DNA of 41,004 bases from Prolixibacteraceae bacterium (GCA_016930365.1 JAFGGY010000009.1:1-41004), one strand, 5' to 3'; shown: positions 8,289 through 19,278, numbered from the stretch's first letter. Notes: generated by a model from the letters alone, not told the origin. A program made the numbers and translations.

Positions 8289-9337
8289 TTGCGTTTCGGT
8301 TCAATTTGCTCAGGCCCGATTCCCATTTCATCGTCAATCCATTGCTGGTTTTCGCAATGCCCAAGCAAAGAATCTCGAATAAACCCGTGTACAATTTCTT
8401 TTTCGCTTTCGGGGTAAAGCAAATGAATATTAGGACCGGCATCGAGCGTAAAACAAACCCTGGCACCGGTTTGTTCCCTAAATTGACGTATTTCTTCGAG
8501 CAATTGAAGAGAGCCGGGCTTAAGCAACAAACCATCGTCCGACGAGGTCATTAATAACGAATGCAGGGTAAGCGCTTCGTTTTCAACAATCGAAGCAAAG
8601 GTTTCGAAATCGCCCACCTGCATTGAAAACATTAGAGCCTGTAAGTTCTCGTTTGCCTGCCGATAGCGTGCGCTGGCAAAAGGATGTACATTCATTAGGC
8701 TGTGCCCCATGCTGCTCGAAACTTTTTTGGGTGAACTACTGACCAACAATACAGCATCGCGCATTTGCTGAAATAAGGGTGCATTTTTAACCCGAAGTGG
8801 CGAAGCATAAATATCGGATGTTTGGGGCAAACCGTCGATTTTACCCCAAGTTGCCCACTGACCAAAAACCGAGCGCGAAGCACTACCCGACCCCAAACGC
8901 GCAATAAACGAAGCCCGATTAAAAAATGCCGGTGTATGAGTTGGGTTACGCTGCAAAGCATACTCCAAAGACACAAGACACAAGGCCAGGGCACTCATCG
9001 ACGAAGCCGAAGAAGCAATGCCTGCTGAGTGTGGAAAACTATTGCGACTTTGAATTTCAAGAGCATATTCATCGATAAAAGGCATTTCATTCCGAAGGGT
9101 TTCGATATAGCGTTTTACTTTTGCTTCGAAATCGGGACGATGCTCTTCTTCAAATAAATACTTAACCTGCAAGCCACTATGTAATCGGTATGCTTTTAAT
9201 GTGGTAATGGTATGTGCATTTTTCAAAGTAAGGCTAAGCGACGCATTATTAGGTAGTTGCGCCCCATGTTTTCCCCAATATTTTACCAAAGCAATATTCG
9301 AAGGGCTTTTCCATGTTGTTTCGAAATCGGGTTTCAT
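8285..9337 (-). CDS. mvaD: Diphosphomevalonate decarboxylase
   Basis: A 350-residue GHMP-fold enzyme that converts mevalonate diphosphate to isopentenyl diphosphate. The family signature PSNIALVKYWGKHG is at residues 12-25, followed by LPNNASLSLTL, the phosphate loop HSAGIASSASSMSALAL, the GSGSASRSVFG segment and a C-terminal CFTLDAGPNIHLLY that carries the catalytic Asp. The gene overlaps the mevalonate kinase gene by 4 bases. Its 5' side faces hemH across a 78-base divergent region that holds a 9-bp inverted repeat. It shows that the organism makes isoprenoids at least partly by the mevalonate route. Confidence 0.95.
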   Translation of the reverse strand: MKPDFETTWKSPSNIALVKYWGKHGAQLPNNASLSLTLKNAHTITTLKAYRLHSGLQVKYLFEEEHRPDFEAKVKRYIETLRNEMPFIDEYALEIQSRNSFPHSAGIASSASSMSALALCLVSLEYALQRNPTHTPAFFNRASFIARLGSGSASRSVFGQWATWGKIDGLPQTSDIYASPLRVKNAPLFQQMRDAVLLVSSSPKKVSSSMGHSLMNVHPFASARYRQANENLQALMFSMQVGDFETFASIVENEALTLHSLLMTSSDDGLLLKPGSLQLLEEIRQFREQTGARVCFTLDAGPNIHLLYPESEKEIVHGFIRDSLLGHCENQQWIDDEMGIGPEQIEPKRK

Positions 9338-9357
9338 GTATATTCGTAATTTATTTT

Positions 9358-9392
9358 AGTCTGAAAATTTATGTATAAACAGATTTCAGACT
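9358..9392. promoter_or_regulatory. Inverted repeat between divergent mvaD and hemH
   Basis: Perfect 9-bp arms AGTCTGAAA (9358-9366) and TTTCAGACT (9384-9392) enclose 17 bases, which themselves contain a nested TTTA/TAAA pair. The repeat is centred in the 78-base divergent gap, about 20 bases from each start codon. It could be a shared operator or a hairpin in both leaders; no canonical -10 box is visible here. Confidence 0.5.
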
Positions 9393-9415
9393 TTAAGGTT
9401 TAAGCAAATTTCATT

Positions 9416-10444
9416 ATGGTAAAAGAAGCGGTAGTTTTAATTAATGTGGGCACACCCGATAATTACAAGGTAAAAGCTGTACAACGTTACCTCAGCCAGT
9501 TTTTAAACGACCCGCGGGTAATGGACTTACCATGGCTTTTGCGAAAAGTATTGGTTAACGCCATTATCGTTCCGTTTCGCGCTCCTATATCGGCTCGTTT
9601 GTATCAAAAACTATGGACCAGCCAGGGCTCGCCCCTGCTCACCAACTTGCTCGAAGTTCAAAAAAAGCTGCAAGCGCTTTTACCTCCCCATATCGATGTG
9701 TTTGCCGCCATGCGCTATCAAAATCCATCGATACCAAACACGCTGGAACAAATAAAAAAAGAGGGCTACGACAAGGTTACCCTTTTTCCTTTATTTCCAC
9801 AATATGCTTCATCGACCACCGGTACAGCCATCGAAGCCGCGTTAAAAATTATTGGCAAATGGAATGTTATTCCCGAAATCAGGACTATAGAGCAGTTTTA
9901 TCTACATCCTGCTTTTATCGATGCTTTTGCTCAAAAAATTGAAAGCCATCATCCCCGGCAGTTCGATTATATTGTTTTTTCGTATCACGGCCTTCCGAAT
10001 CGTCAGCTAAATACGATTCACCCTGAGATTAAAGCTTCGGAATGTAGCTGTAAAGAAGAAATGCCCGCACACGGAAGATACTGTTACAAAGCAGCCTGCT
10101 ACGAAACAACCCGTTTGTTGGTTAAAAAACTGCAACTCGATGAAGGCACTTACAGCACCGCATTTCAATCGCGCTTATCCAAAAACTGGATGTCGCCTTT
10201 TACCGATTCTACACTAAATGAATTGGCTCTTATGGGCAAAAAACGCATATTGGTAACAGCGCCGTCCTTTGTAGCCGACTGTCTCGAAACAAGCATTGAG
10301 ATTGCCGATGAATACCGAAAGATGTTCGAAAATGCAGGAGGCGAAAAACTCACTTTGGTTGAAAGTTTAAATGCTGATGAACAATGGATTGAAGCATTAC
10401 ATCAGATTATCAACGACAAAAAAAATAGATTAATGGCTTTTTAG
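9416..10444 (+). CDS. hemH: Ferrochelatase
   Basis: Inserts ferrous iron into protoporphyrin IX, the last step of protohaem synthesis, at the cytoplasmic face of the membrane. It has 342 residues, normal length. The start EAVVLINVGTPDN is family-typical, LFPLFPQYASSTTG lines the porphyrin cleft, the active-site His lies in VFSYHGLP, and TAPSFVADCLETSIEIADEY carries the conserved Glu. A central cysteine-rich stretch (ECSCKEEMPAHGRYCYKAAC) is present; similar cysteines occur in some ferrochelatases, but whether this one holds a cluster is uncertain. It converges on the APP1 gene with 24 bases between. Confidence 0.95.
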   Translation: MVKEAVVLINVGTPDNYKVKAVQRYLSQFLNDPRVMDLPWLLRKVLVNAIIVPFRAPISARLYQKLWTSQGSPLLTNLLEVQKKLQALLPPHIDVFAAMRYQNPSIPNTLEQIKKEGYDKVTLFPLFPQYASSTTGTAIEAALKIIGKWNVIPEIRTIEQFYLHPAFIDAFAQKIESHHPRQFDYIVFSYHGLPNRQLNTIHPEIKASECSCKEEMPAHGRYCYKAACYETTRLLVKKLQLDEGTYSTAFQSRLSKNWMSPFTDSTLNELALMGKKRILVTAPSFVADCLETSIEIADEYRKMFENAGGEKLTLVESLNADEQWIEALHQIINDKKNRLMAF

Positions 10445-10468
10445 AAAATAACAAATAAACTCCGAGAC

Positions 10469-11581
10469 TTATAGATTTTCGAGATTAATGAATCCTTTTT
10501 TCAGGGCATGCATCTCGGCTTCTGCCGTATTATTCACAAAAACCATTTCTGGCTCAGATGGCTTTATCTGCGATTTGATTCTTCGCATCTGTCTTTTCCT
10601 GTTTTTTTGGCCTACGCAACGTATATATATGGCTTTAACCCTACCCGGATACTGCTTAACAATTTCGTTATAAATAAATGGATCGCGCTGACCGCTATCG
10701 CCAATTAAAATAAATTCATGACCCTCGTATAAATTCAACAAGCTTTCAATTTTTTCTTTTTTATGAAAATGATTGCCCCCACCCGTTTTCCAAAATTTCA
10801 GAATATTGTGATGCAGTTTTTTCAAAATAAAAACGCCTGCCGGCATATGGTTAATAGCAAAAAAATCGGTCAGCAAGTCATACAGATTCCATTCGCTGCT
10901 CGAAACATAAAAAAAAGGATAACTGCGTTGCCCATCGGCGCCTTTAACCAACGAACGGTAAAACTTTGCCACCCCCGGAAAAGGCAATCGTGTATGCGCA
11001 TTTTTGAGCAACATCAGGCGCAATTTTCGCAACAATTGGGTCGAATGTGATATCAACACCGTATCGTCGATGTCGGACACCAATATGCGACGATTTGCAT
11101 CGGCAACAATACGAACCTGCCCGCGTGCATACACCGTCGGCTGGTTCGCAACCACCTGGTCGAGTAGCTCGTAATAAACGTGATGCCAGCCCCCGTTTTT
11201 ATAGTTCGAATGTTCATGCCTTGGTAATTTAAAGTGAAAAGAAAAGTGCCCGTACTCATCGGTTGAAGTATAGGCCGTATTGCTTCCAAAAACAATTTTA
11301 ACCCGAACACCAGGTATTCCATCGCTCGAAAAACGTTTTATAGTAGCTAAAATGTTATGCCAAACTTTTTGCTGGTAATGCGGTTTTGCCAAACCTTTGT
11401 CTTCGATAACCATTCCCTTAAGATAAAGTTCCGAACTGGTACCATAACCTCTGAATGCCATAATCTTAGGCACACCCAGCCATCCGGCCTTCTGTTTTAC
11501 CCAAACAAATAAACGGCGGAAAGGCTTTTTTATAAACCGAAAAACAGGCTTAAGCGGCTTCAACGACTCCATTTTTTTCAT
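10469..11581 (-). CDS. APP1-type phosphatidate phosphatase (DUF2183)
   Basis: A 370-residue protein with the APP1 catalytic domain, a HAD-like phosphatase related to yeast Pah1/App1 that dephosphorylates phosphatidate to diacylglycerol. The motif I loop is LVSDIDDTVLIS around residues 167-178 (DxDxT), followed by the LPFPGVAKFYRSL segment, a motif II serine in FFYVSSSEWNLYDLL and the motif IV aspartate in FILIGDSGQRD. The N-terminal third is basic and ends in a beta-rich region (KIVFGSNTAYTSTDEYGHF) that looks like the Ig-like lead-in of the family. No signal peptide is seen. It is divergent from a lipid-kinase-like gene that may catalyse the opposing reaction. Confidence 0.85.
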   Translation of the reverse strand: MKKMESLKPLKPVFRFIKKPFRRLFVWVKQKAGWLGVPKIMAFRGYGTSSELYLKGMVIEDKGLAKPHYQQKVWHNILATIKRFSSDGIPGVRVKIVFGSNTAYTSTDEYGHFSFHFKLPRHEHSNYKNGGWHHVYYELLDQVVANQPTVYARGQVRIVADANRRILVSDIDDTVLISHSTQLLRKLRLMLLKNAHTRLPFPGVAKFYRSLVKGADGQRSYPFFYVSSSEWNLYDLLTDFFAINHMPAGVFILKKLHHNILKFWKTGGGNHFHKKEKIESLLNLYEGHEFILIGDSGQRDPFIYNEIVKQYPGRVKAIYIRCVGQKNRKRQMRRIKSQIKPSEPEMVFVNNTAEAEMHALKKGFINLENL

Positions 11582-11588
11582 ACCTTAG

Positions 11589-11611
11589 TTAAAATGCCAT
11601 TGCCATTTTAA
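11589..11611. promoter_or_regulatory. Inverted repeat between APP1 phosphatase and lipid kinase genes
   Basis: Perfect 8-bp arms TTAAAATG and CATTTTAA with 7 bases between, inside the 50-base divergent gap. The position suits a dimeric regulator controlling both genes. No -10 consensus is visible in the gap. Confidence 0.45.
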
Positions 11612-11631
11612 TTTTACCAATATAATTAAAA

Positions 11632-12534
11632 ATGACAGGAGCTTCAAAACATACAAGCAACAAACATGTTTTGTTCGTAGCTAACCCAAAATCGGGGAAA
11701 GCCAACAGCGAACGATTAAGCAAATACATTTCAGATTATTCGAAAATGTACAGCTACGTTTGGCAGCTTTATTTCACCAAAGGTACGAACGATGAGCAAG
11801 CCATTAGCGAAAAAATCAGGCATTTTAAACCCGGCATTGTTGTGGCTGCCGGTGGTGATGGCACCATAAACCTTGTAGCCCGTTTGCTGCTCAAAACCAC
11901 CATAAAATTAGGAATTATCCCAATGGGATCGGCTAACGGATTTGCTTATAATTTGCGAATACCGGTAAATATCGACCAGGCCATGAAAATTATATTCACC
12001 GCCACAGCAAACCCGGTTGATGTTTTAAAAATCAACAAACAACACTATTCACTGCACCTATGCGATATTGGAATTAACGCCCGTACCGTGAAACGTTTCG
12101 AGAAAGAAAACTCGAAAGGATTAAGTGGCTACGGCAAACAACTTTTCAAAGAACTATTTGCCGGTAAAACCCATTTTAAATACCAGCTAAACATCGGAAA
12201 ATTTGTAAAAAAATCGAGAGCCGAAATAATTGTTATAGCTAATGCCAGGGCTTTTGGAACCGGTGCTCAAATTAACCCCGAGGGAATTTTAAACGATGGG
12301 AAATTCGAAATGGTAATTATTAAACCTTATCCCTGGTGGGCTGGTTTTATGCTGCTGTTTTCGTTTTTCACCGGCAAACTTCATCGTATGCGCTATGTGC
12401 GTGTTTATAAAGCATCGCAAGCCCGGATAAAACTTCGAAAGCCCCAGGTTTTTCAAATAGATGGCGAAATACTCAACGATGTAAAAACCATCGATATTGA
12501 AATAATTCGCCGTGGAATCCAGGTAATATTTTAA
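11632..12534 (+). CDS. Diacylglycerol kinase-like lipid kinase (DagK/YegS family)
   Basis: A 300-residue member of the DAGK catalytic family, which transfers phosphate from ATP to diacylglycerol or a related lipid. VLFVANPKSGKAN is near the N-terminus, the nucleotide loop is VVAAGGDGTINLVA at about residues 80-93, then LGIIPMGSANGFAYNL and, at the end, the substrate-domain motif FQIDGEIL. No transmembrane or signal segment is present. The divergent partner encodes a phosphatidate phosphatase, so the two would act in opposite directions on the same lipid pool if the substrate is diacylglycerol; sphingoid or other lipid substrates are possible. Confidence 0.87.
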   Translation: MTGASKHTSNKHVLFVANPKSGKANSERLSKYISDYSKMYSYVWQLYFTKGTNDEQAISEKIRHFKPGIVVAAGGDGTINLVARLLLKTTIKLGIIPMGSANGFAYNLRIPVNIDQAMKIIFTATANPVDVLKINKQHYSLHLCDIGINARTVKRFEKENSKGLSGYGKQLFKELFAGKTHFKYQLNIGKFVKKSRAEIIVIANARAFGTGAQINPEGILNDGKFEMVIIKPYPWWAGFMLLFSFFTGKLHRMRYVRVYKASQARIKLRKPQVFQIDGEILNDVKTIDIEIIRRGIQVIF

Positions 12535-12683
12535 CTCAAGCATGCTCTAATGAAATTACTTTTCAGCCATTAACAGCCCACATCATATATAGAATTAATA
12601 CAAATTAAGCATGGCACAATAATTCAGTTCGCCAAATTCCGCTAATTTCGTATTTTAGCATTCATCAAAAAAAATCAGAAATT

Positions 12684-13259
12684 ATGACAAGTTTACAAGG
12701 AACAAAGACCGAACAAAATCTGTTAAAAGCATTTGCAGGCGAATCGCAGGCTTATCAGCGTTATATGTATTTTGCCAAACAAGCCAAAAAAGAAGGGCTG
12801 GAGCAAATTGCCGGAATATTTGAAGAAACGGCCGACAACGAGACACAACATGCCAAGCGTTTTTTCAAATTTTTAGAAGGTGGAATGGTTGAAATTACAG
12901 CCATGTACCCGGCCGGTGTTATTGGCGACACACTCGAAAACCTGAAAGCTGCTGCCGATGGCGAAAACGAAGAGTGGGCAGATCTCTACCCCGAATTTGC
13001 CAAGATAGCCGAAGAAGAAGGGTTTAAGCAAATTGCCAATGTGTTTAAGCAAATTGCCAAAGTTGAAAAGGCACACGAAGAACGCTACCGAAAACTTTAC
13101 AACAACCTCGAAGCTGGCATGGTATTCAAACGCGAAGATAAAGTGATATGGAAATGTCGTAACTGTGGATTCCTACACGAAGGCACAGTGGCTCCCAAAA
13201 AATGCCCGGCCTGCGACCATCCTCAGGCACACTTCGAAATTAAATGCTTTAACTATTAA
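12684..13259 (+). CDS. rbr: Rubrerythrin
   Basis: A 191-residue cytoplasmic non-haem iron peroxidase that reduces hydrogen peroxide. The four-helix diiron domain shows the pattern [15 protein letters not shown] and [14 protein letters not shown] for one half and [10 protein letters not shown] and [11 protein letters not shown] for the other, giving the carboxylate and His ligands. The C-terminal rubredoxin-like domain supplies four cysteines at 158, 161, 174 and 177. It is followed by a strong terminator, so it is monocistronic. A flavin reductase-rubredoxin fusion about 1.5 kb away is a plausible electron donor. Confidence 0.97.
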   Translation: MTSLQGTKTEQNLLKAFAGESQAYQRYMYFAKQAKKEGLEQIAGIFEETADNETQHAKRFFKFLEGGMVEITAMYPAGVIGDTLENLKAAADGENEEWADLYPEFAKIAEEEGFKQIANVFKQIAKVEKAHEERYRKLYNNLEAGMVFKREDKVIWKCRNCGFLHEGTVAPKKCPACDHPQAHFEIKCFNY

Positions 13260-13286
13260 TACTCTTTTTTACGAAAGATAAAATCA

Positions 13287-13325
13287 GGGGTTGACTGCCT
13301 AATGGCAACCAACCCCCTTTTTTTT
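13287..13325 (+). terminator. Intrinsic terminator after rubrerythrin
   Basis: A GGGGTTG stem (13287-13293) pairs with CAACCCC (13310-13316), and an inner TGCC/GGCA pair surrounds a TAAT loop. Eight T follow on the plus strand. It lies about 28 bases past the rubrerythrin stop. Confidence 0.85.
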
Positions 13326-13338
13326 AACCCATTAAACT

Positions 13339-14547
13339 TTAACTGGCCTTTTTGTAAAAACGATACTTTTTCTTTTTAAAGAATTTTGGTTTCTTCTTTC
13401 TTTCTGAAGTTATTGCCTCAGCAACTTCGGTAGCTTTGAAAAAACCTGTATTTTCACGTAACGTATCCGAAAAATGCTGAAGCTCTTCAGCACTTGCCGA
13501 CATTTCTTCGGCCGTGGTTGCACTGGCCTGAATGTGAATATTCATTTCGTTAATTGCATTATTGATTTGGCGTGCGCCAAGGTCTTGCTCACTACTGGCC
13601 TTGTAAATCAACGAAACAAGATCGCTCGTTTCGTTAATAAGTGCAACCGTTTCGCCAAGTTGATTGCTGGCATTTTGCGAAATATCTGAAGCTTCGTTTG
13701 ACAATTTTTTTATTTCGAGAGCAGCATCTTTGCTCAAATCGGCCAATTTCCGTACTTCGGCAGCTACCACAGCAAATCCCGAGCTGTTTTCTTTCGATCG
13801 TGCAGCTTCAACGGCAGCATTCAACGATAGTATATTGGTTTGAAGGGCGATATCGTTTATTAGCTTAATTTTTTCATCAATCCGATTAAGCGCCTCAATA
13901 GCCTCGTGAGCTGAGTAGTTGCTGCTGCGAATCGATTCGCGCGCATTTTCAGCAATATTGCTGGTTCTCGACGAATTATCGGAGTTTTGAGCAATGCTAT
14001 TTACCATTTCTTCCATCGATGCTGAAATTTCTTCGATGGATATCGCTTCGTTGCCAGCGCTCGACGATAAATCGTCGGACGTTGTTTTAAGCTGAATACT
14101 AGCTTGGTTAATTTGTAATGATACATCCTGTACAGTACGCATTATGCTACCCAATTCATTTGAAAGTGTCATTACCGACTGATTCAAAGCACCTATTTCG
14201 TCTTTTCGTTTCAAATCATGTTCAGAAAAATTAAACCGGGTATAGCCTTTTGCCATTAGCCTAAGCCTGTCTTCGACCTTATTTAATGGGCGTTGAATAC
14301 TTTTATGTGTAATATAAATACAAAGCCACGAAACTAAAATAATAACGGTTAACGACAACCACTGAGGATATATATCGGGAATTGTTGCACTTACACGAGT
14401 GCCAATAGCAACAATAAAAAGATTTATCATCCAGACTAAACCGATTCGAAATAATAAATGATTTCGAAACGAAATTTTCAAAATCAAATACGCAATAGGT
14501 AGTCCTATACACAAAATGACAATTATTCCTCTCAAAACAGCATCCAT
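13339..14547 (-). CDS. Methyl-accepting chemotaxis-like protein without a sensor domain
   Basis: A 402-residue membrane protein. The N-terminus has about three hydrophobic helices (near residues 5-27, 33-50 and 60-80) with almost no periplasmic loop, then a HAMP-like linker (KSIQRPLNKVEDRLRLMAKG), then a long MCP signalling coiled coil. The conserved tip is recognisable as DIALQTNILSLNAAVEAAR, followed by FAVVAAEVRKLA. The last 20 residues are very basic (KKKPKFFKKKKYRFYKKAS). No che genes are in the window, so the partner and output are unknown. Plausible roles are energy or membrane-state sensing or a non-motility function. It converges on the rubrerythrin gene. Confidence 0.85.
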   Translation of the reverse strand: MDAVLRGIIVILCIGLPIAYLILKISFRNHLLFRIGLVWMINLFIVAIGTRVSATIPDIYPQWLSLTVIILVSWLCIYITHKSIQRPLNKVEDRLRLMAKGYTRFNFSEHDLKRKDEIGALNQSVMTLSNELGSIMRTVQDVSLQINQASIQLKTTSDDLSSSAGNEAISIEEISASMEEMVNSIAQNSDNSSRTSNIAENARESIRSSNYSAHEAIEALNRIDEKIKLINDIALQTNILSLNAAVEAARSKENSSGFAVVAAEVRKLADLSKDAALEIKKLSNEASDISQNASNQLGETVALINETSDLVSLIYKASSEQDLGARQINNAINEMNIHIQASATTAEEMSASAEELQHFSDTLRENTGFFKATEVAEAITSERKKKPKFFKKKKYRFYKKAS

Positions 14548-14711
14548 ATCACATTGTTTAAGTATATGTTCTATATATAAAATATATAACTTTAATCTAC
14601 TTCAAATGTATATTTAAGATGTGACTTTTCAATACAATTTCAATACAATTTGATGAACACACCAATTGGCGTGATAGAAGTCATATTTGCTTTGACAAGA
14701 TGAGATTCAGA

Positions 14712-14754
14712 CAAAAAAAAATACTACAACCCATTAAAAACCGGATTGTAGTAT
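14712..14754 (-). terminator. Intrinsic terminator after the flavin reductase-rubredoxin gene
   Basis: A 9-bp perfect stem ATACTACAA (14721-14729) with TTGTAGTAT (14746-14754). On the minus strand it is followed by a run of T at 14712-14720. It lies 24 bases past the stop and closes the pyrG-yidC-flavoprotein unit. Confidence 0.85.
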
Positions 14755-14777
14755 CTCTTAAACGTTGTTTATGGTGC

Positions 14778-15518
14778 TTAAACCTCTCTAAAATATTCTT
14801 TCGATGCGCTGCATATCGGGCATAAAAAATCTTCGGGTAAATCCTCGAAAGGTGTACCGGGAGGTATTCCCATTGATGGCTCTCCCACTTCGGGATCGTA
14901 GGTATAACCACATATTATACATACATAATCGGATACGGGTGCACCAGTTGTTTCAAGCTTTTCTTTTGTTTCAACATCGCCTTTCTCTTCTTTGTTTTCA
15001 CCAAGTTTTTCGGGTGGAATATAAGTAGGTGCATTTTTAGGCGAACGCATTTTGTAATGTTCGTGATAGTAATTATACGTAAGTGCTTCGTTATCGCTAA
15101 GCTTTTCGGCTGAAACCACTTCGCCAATAAACAAAATATGCGTACCACAATCAACCTCGTTTACTACCTTACATTCAAAAGCAGCCACACACGATTCGGT
15201 AACTATCGGAATGCCGAGCTCGCCTGTTTTATAGTCGTAATGCTTAAATTTATCGATATCGCGCCCCGATTTAAAGCCAAAATCGCCTACGATAGCCACG
15301 TCGAGGTCTTTTTGCAACACCGATAACGAAAATTTTCGGCTTTTCTGAATAAATTCAGTAGTATAATTATCCTTATTGCAACTTACTGCTATTGTTTCGG
15401 GCTGTGCCGTAACCTGGAAGCCTGTATTTCCGGCATAACCGGCTTTCTGTCCATTGTACTCGCTGGCAATAATGTACAAGCCGTACGATAACTTTGTAAA
15501 AGAAGAATAATCAATCAT
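14778..15518 (-). CDS. Flavin reductase-rubredoxin fusion (high-molecular-weight rubredoxin type)
   Basis: A 246-residue two-domain electron carrier. Residues 1 to about 170 form an FMN-binding flavin reductase-like domain ([43 protein letters not shown]). A charged linker follows. Residues 196-246 form a rubredoxin with iron ligands C200, C203, C233 and C236 and the usual [20 protein letters not shown] core. In anaerobes such Hrb-like proteins pass NAD(P)H electrons to flavodiiron proteins or rubrerythrin to remove oxygen or peroxide. It starts 11 bases after the yidC stop, so it is probably cotranscribed with pyrG and yidC, an odd pairing; rubrerythrin is nearby. Confidence 0.9.
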   Translation of the reverse strand: MIDYSSFTKLSYGLYIIASEYNGQKAGYAGNTGFQVTAQPETIAVSCNKDNYTTEFIQKSRKFSLSVLQKDLDVAIVGDFGFKSGRDIDKFKHYDYKTGELGIPIVTESCVAAFECKVVNEVDCGTHILFIGEVVSAEKLSDNEALTYNYYHEHYKMRSPKNAPTYIPPEKLGENKEEKGDVETKEKLETTGAPVSDYVCIICGYTYDPEVGEPSMGIPPGTPFEDLPEDFLCPICSASKEYFREV

Positions 15519-15529
15519 AATGCTGAATT

Positions 15530-17479
15530 TTATTTTTTACGTTGTTGACGTGCCATTTCTTCCTGCTTGCGTTGCATATCTTCAAGGCGTTTCTGGAAAC
15601 CTGATTTTTTCTTCTTAGTTGGTTTTTTCTTATTTGAAAGCAACTGTGCCCGCACCTTATCCTCGTCAATCGATTTACGAATGATGTAGGTTTGTCCAAT
15701 GGTGAAAACGTTGGCAAGGAAGTAGTAATAACTCAGTCCTGATGCGTACGAGTTCAATATAAACATAAAGAACACCGGCATAAAATACATCATGTATTTC
15801 ATTCCGGGCATTGCGCTGGTATCTTGCGTCTGGCTGGTAAGTCGGGTTTGAAAAACAGTTGTTACGGTCATCAGCAGGGTAAACAAGCTTACATGATTTC
15901 CATAGCCAAAAGGTACGGTAAAGGGTAAATTCAGTATTGAATCGTAGGTTGAAAGGTCGGTTGCCCACAAAAAGCTTTCCTGGCGCAACTCGATAGAGCC
16001 GGGGAAGAAGTAAAACATGGCAATAAGTACCGGAAACTGGAACAGCATTGGCAAACACCCACCCATTGGACTTACTCCTACCTTTTTATACAAAGCCATG
16101 GTAGCTTGCTGCTTTTCCATAGCCTTTTCTTTGGGGTATTTCTTACTAATCTCATCAATTTCGGGTTTCAGGGCTCTCATTTTCGCCTGCGAAACATACG
16201 ATTTATAGGTAAACGGGAAAACGATTAAACGAATCATCACCGTAAGGATGAGGATAATAACCCCAAAATTATCGATAAAGCGGCGTAAAAAGTTAAAGGT
16301 TGGGATAATGATAAACTTATTTACTTCGCGAACTACCGGCCATCCAAGATCAATTAATTTTTCGAGCTCGTAGCCATGTTCTTTCAGGGTTTGGTAGTGG
16401 TTCGGTCCAAAGTAAAACGACATGCCGTAGTTTCGCTCCTGCCTCGAATCGAAAGCCAAGCCTATATCTGACGAGAAATATGCCAACGCCTCGGTATTGT
16501 CAGTATCGTACTTATCCGATTTAATTTCAGCATTGTCAAAAGCTTCGTCGGCCATTAAAACAGTAGAGAAAAACAGCTGTTTGTAACCTATCCATTTAAT
16601 TGGTGTATTTAGCGTTTCCTCATCGTCTTTGTTTTGATTCAGCTCATCCAAATCAGCATCTTTAAACTTGTAGTAAATGGTTGTATAACGGTCTTCGCCA
16701 AACTTCGACTGGCGTTCTTGCCGGGGTACTTCATAACTAAAATTCAAATTCAGAAAACCGGTATTGGTATTGATAATTTTCTCAACACCATTCATTCGGA
16801 TGTCGTAATCGACCACATACGAGTTGTGTTTTATGGTATAAACATAGTCGATGTAGCGGCCATTTCCGGCATTCAGACGCATGACCAATTCGTTGCTTTC
16901 GCCGGGGTTTTCTTCGTTAAACTTAATCCGGCCTTCGCGTCCAACAGGTACTTCGGGGCCACTAACCGTTATATTTGAACCACTAAGCTGAGGTTCAAAA
17001 AATAAGTCGTCGGTTTTGATGCTTCGGTTTTGAGCAAAAAACGAAAGATTATGTATCGTTTTTTCAGGTTCGATAAGCATCAATTTTGTTGAATCGTGTC
17101 TTTTATAGTTTTTCAACTCTACTGAATATACACGGCCTCCTTTGGTCGATACCACCACGCGCAACAAGTTATTCTCAAGAGTGATAAACTCTTCTTCGCC
17201 TTTAGCTGCCACACTAAAGTCGCCATAAAGATTAAACAATTCCGAATCGGCAGCCAATGAGTCGACTTCACTTTCAATATCGGTAATTGTTTCAGTTTCA
17301 AGGTTGGTTTGTTCCTCTTGCTCGCGTAATTCCTGCTCCAGTTGTCGCTGAACGATTTCGATTGAATCGCGTTTACGCTTTGCCGCTTCAATTTCTTCCT
17401 GCGATGGCTTGTTCAGATAGCTAAATCCAATCATTACCAGAAAAATAAGAACAAGACCTATCGTTGTATTTTTATCCAT
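15530..17479 (-). CDS. yidC: Membrane protein insertase YidC
   Basis: A 649-residue inner-membrane insertase that helps Sec and acts alone to place proteins in the membrane. An N-terminal anchor ([19 protein letters not shown]) is followed by a large periplasmic beta-domain to about residue 350, then the five-helix conserved core: [37 protein letters not shown] in the cytoplasmic loop, and [20 protein letters not shown]. The C-terminal tail is basic and coiled, as in Bacteroidota homologues that bind ribosomes. It is 23 bases downstream of pyrG. There is no oxaA/jag/rnpA context. Confidence 0.97.
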   Translation of the reverse strand: MDKNTTIGLVLIFLVMIGFSYLNKPSQEEIEAAKRKRDSIEIVQRQLEQELREQEEQTNLETETITDIESEVDSLAADSELFNLYGDFSVAAKGEEEFITLENNLLRVVVSTKGGRVYSVELKNYKRHDSTKLMLIEPEKTIHNLSFFAQNRSIKTDDLFFEPQLSGSNITVSGPEVPVGREGRIKFNEENPGESNELVMRLNAGNGRYIDYVYTIKHNSYVVDYDIRMNGVEKIINTNTGFLNLNFSYEVPRQERQSKFGEDRYTTIYYKFKDADLDELNQNKDDEETLNTPIKWIGYKQLFFSTVLMADEAFDNAEIKSDKYDTDNTEALAYFSSDIGLAFDSRQERNYGMSFYFGPNHYQTLKEHGYELEKLIDLGWPVVREVNKFIIIPTFNFLRRFIDNFGVIILILTVMIRLIVFPFTYKSYVSQAKMRALKPEIDEISKKYPKEKAMEKQQATMALYKKVGVSPMGGCLPMLFQFPVLIAMFYFFPGSIELRQESFLWATDLSTYDSILNLPFTVPFGYGNHVSLFTLLMTVTTVFQTRLTSQTQDTSAMPGMKYMMYFMPVFFMFILNSYASGLSYYYFLANVFTIGQTYIIRKSIDEDKVRAQLLSNKKKPTKKKKSGFQKRLEDMQRKQEEMARQQRKK

Positions 17480-17502
17480 TGGTTTCGATTTTATGTATTT
17501 GG

Positions 17503-19113
<1,611 letters not shown>

Positions 19114-19135
19114 TTAGGATTAATAAAAGAATGAG

Positions 19136-19143
19136 CAAAGATA
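19136..19143 (-). promoter_or_regulatory. Candidate -10 box for pyrG
   Basis: Minus strand TATCTTTG fits TAnnTTTG, 26 bases before the pyrG ATG. No -33 match at the expected distance. Confidence 0.45.
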
Positions 19144-19200
19144 AAGATAAATTGAATGATAGGAAAATAGTATTCGCAGGCATTACCATATAAATAACAA

Positions 19201-19232
19201 AAAAACTGCCCGGTGAGTACAGGCAGTTTTTT
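19201..19232. terminator. Intrinsic terminator between the secreted-protein gene and pyrG
   Basis: Ten-base perfect arms AAAAACTGCC (19201-19210) and GGCAGTTTTT (19222-19231) give T runs on both strands. It lies 48 bases past the stop of the minus-strand gene at 19279-19746 and insulates pyrG. Confidence 0.8.
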
Positions 19233-19278
19233 GTTCAAAATAATTAATGCATATAAATCAGAAATATTGCGCTATTCG

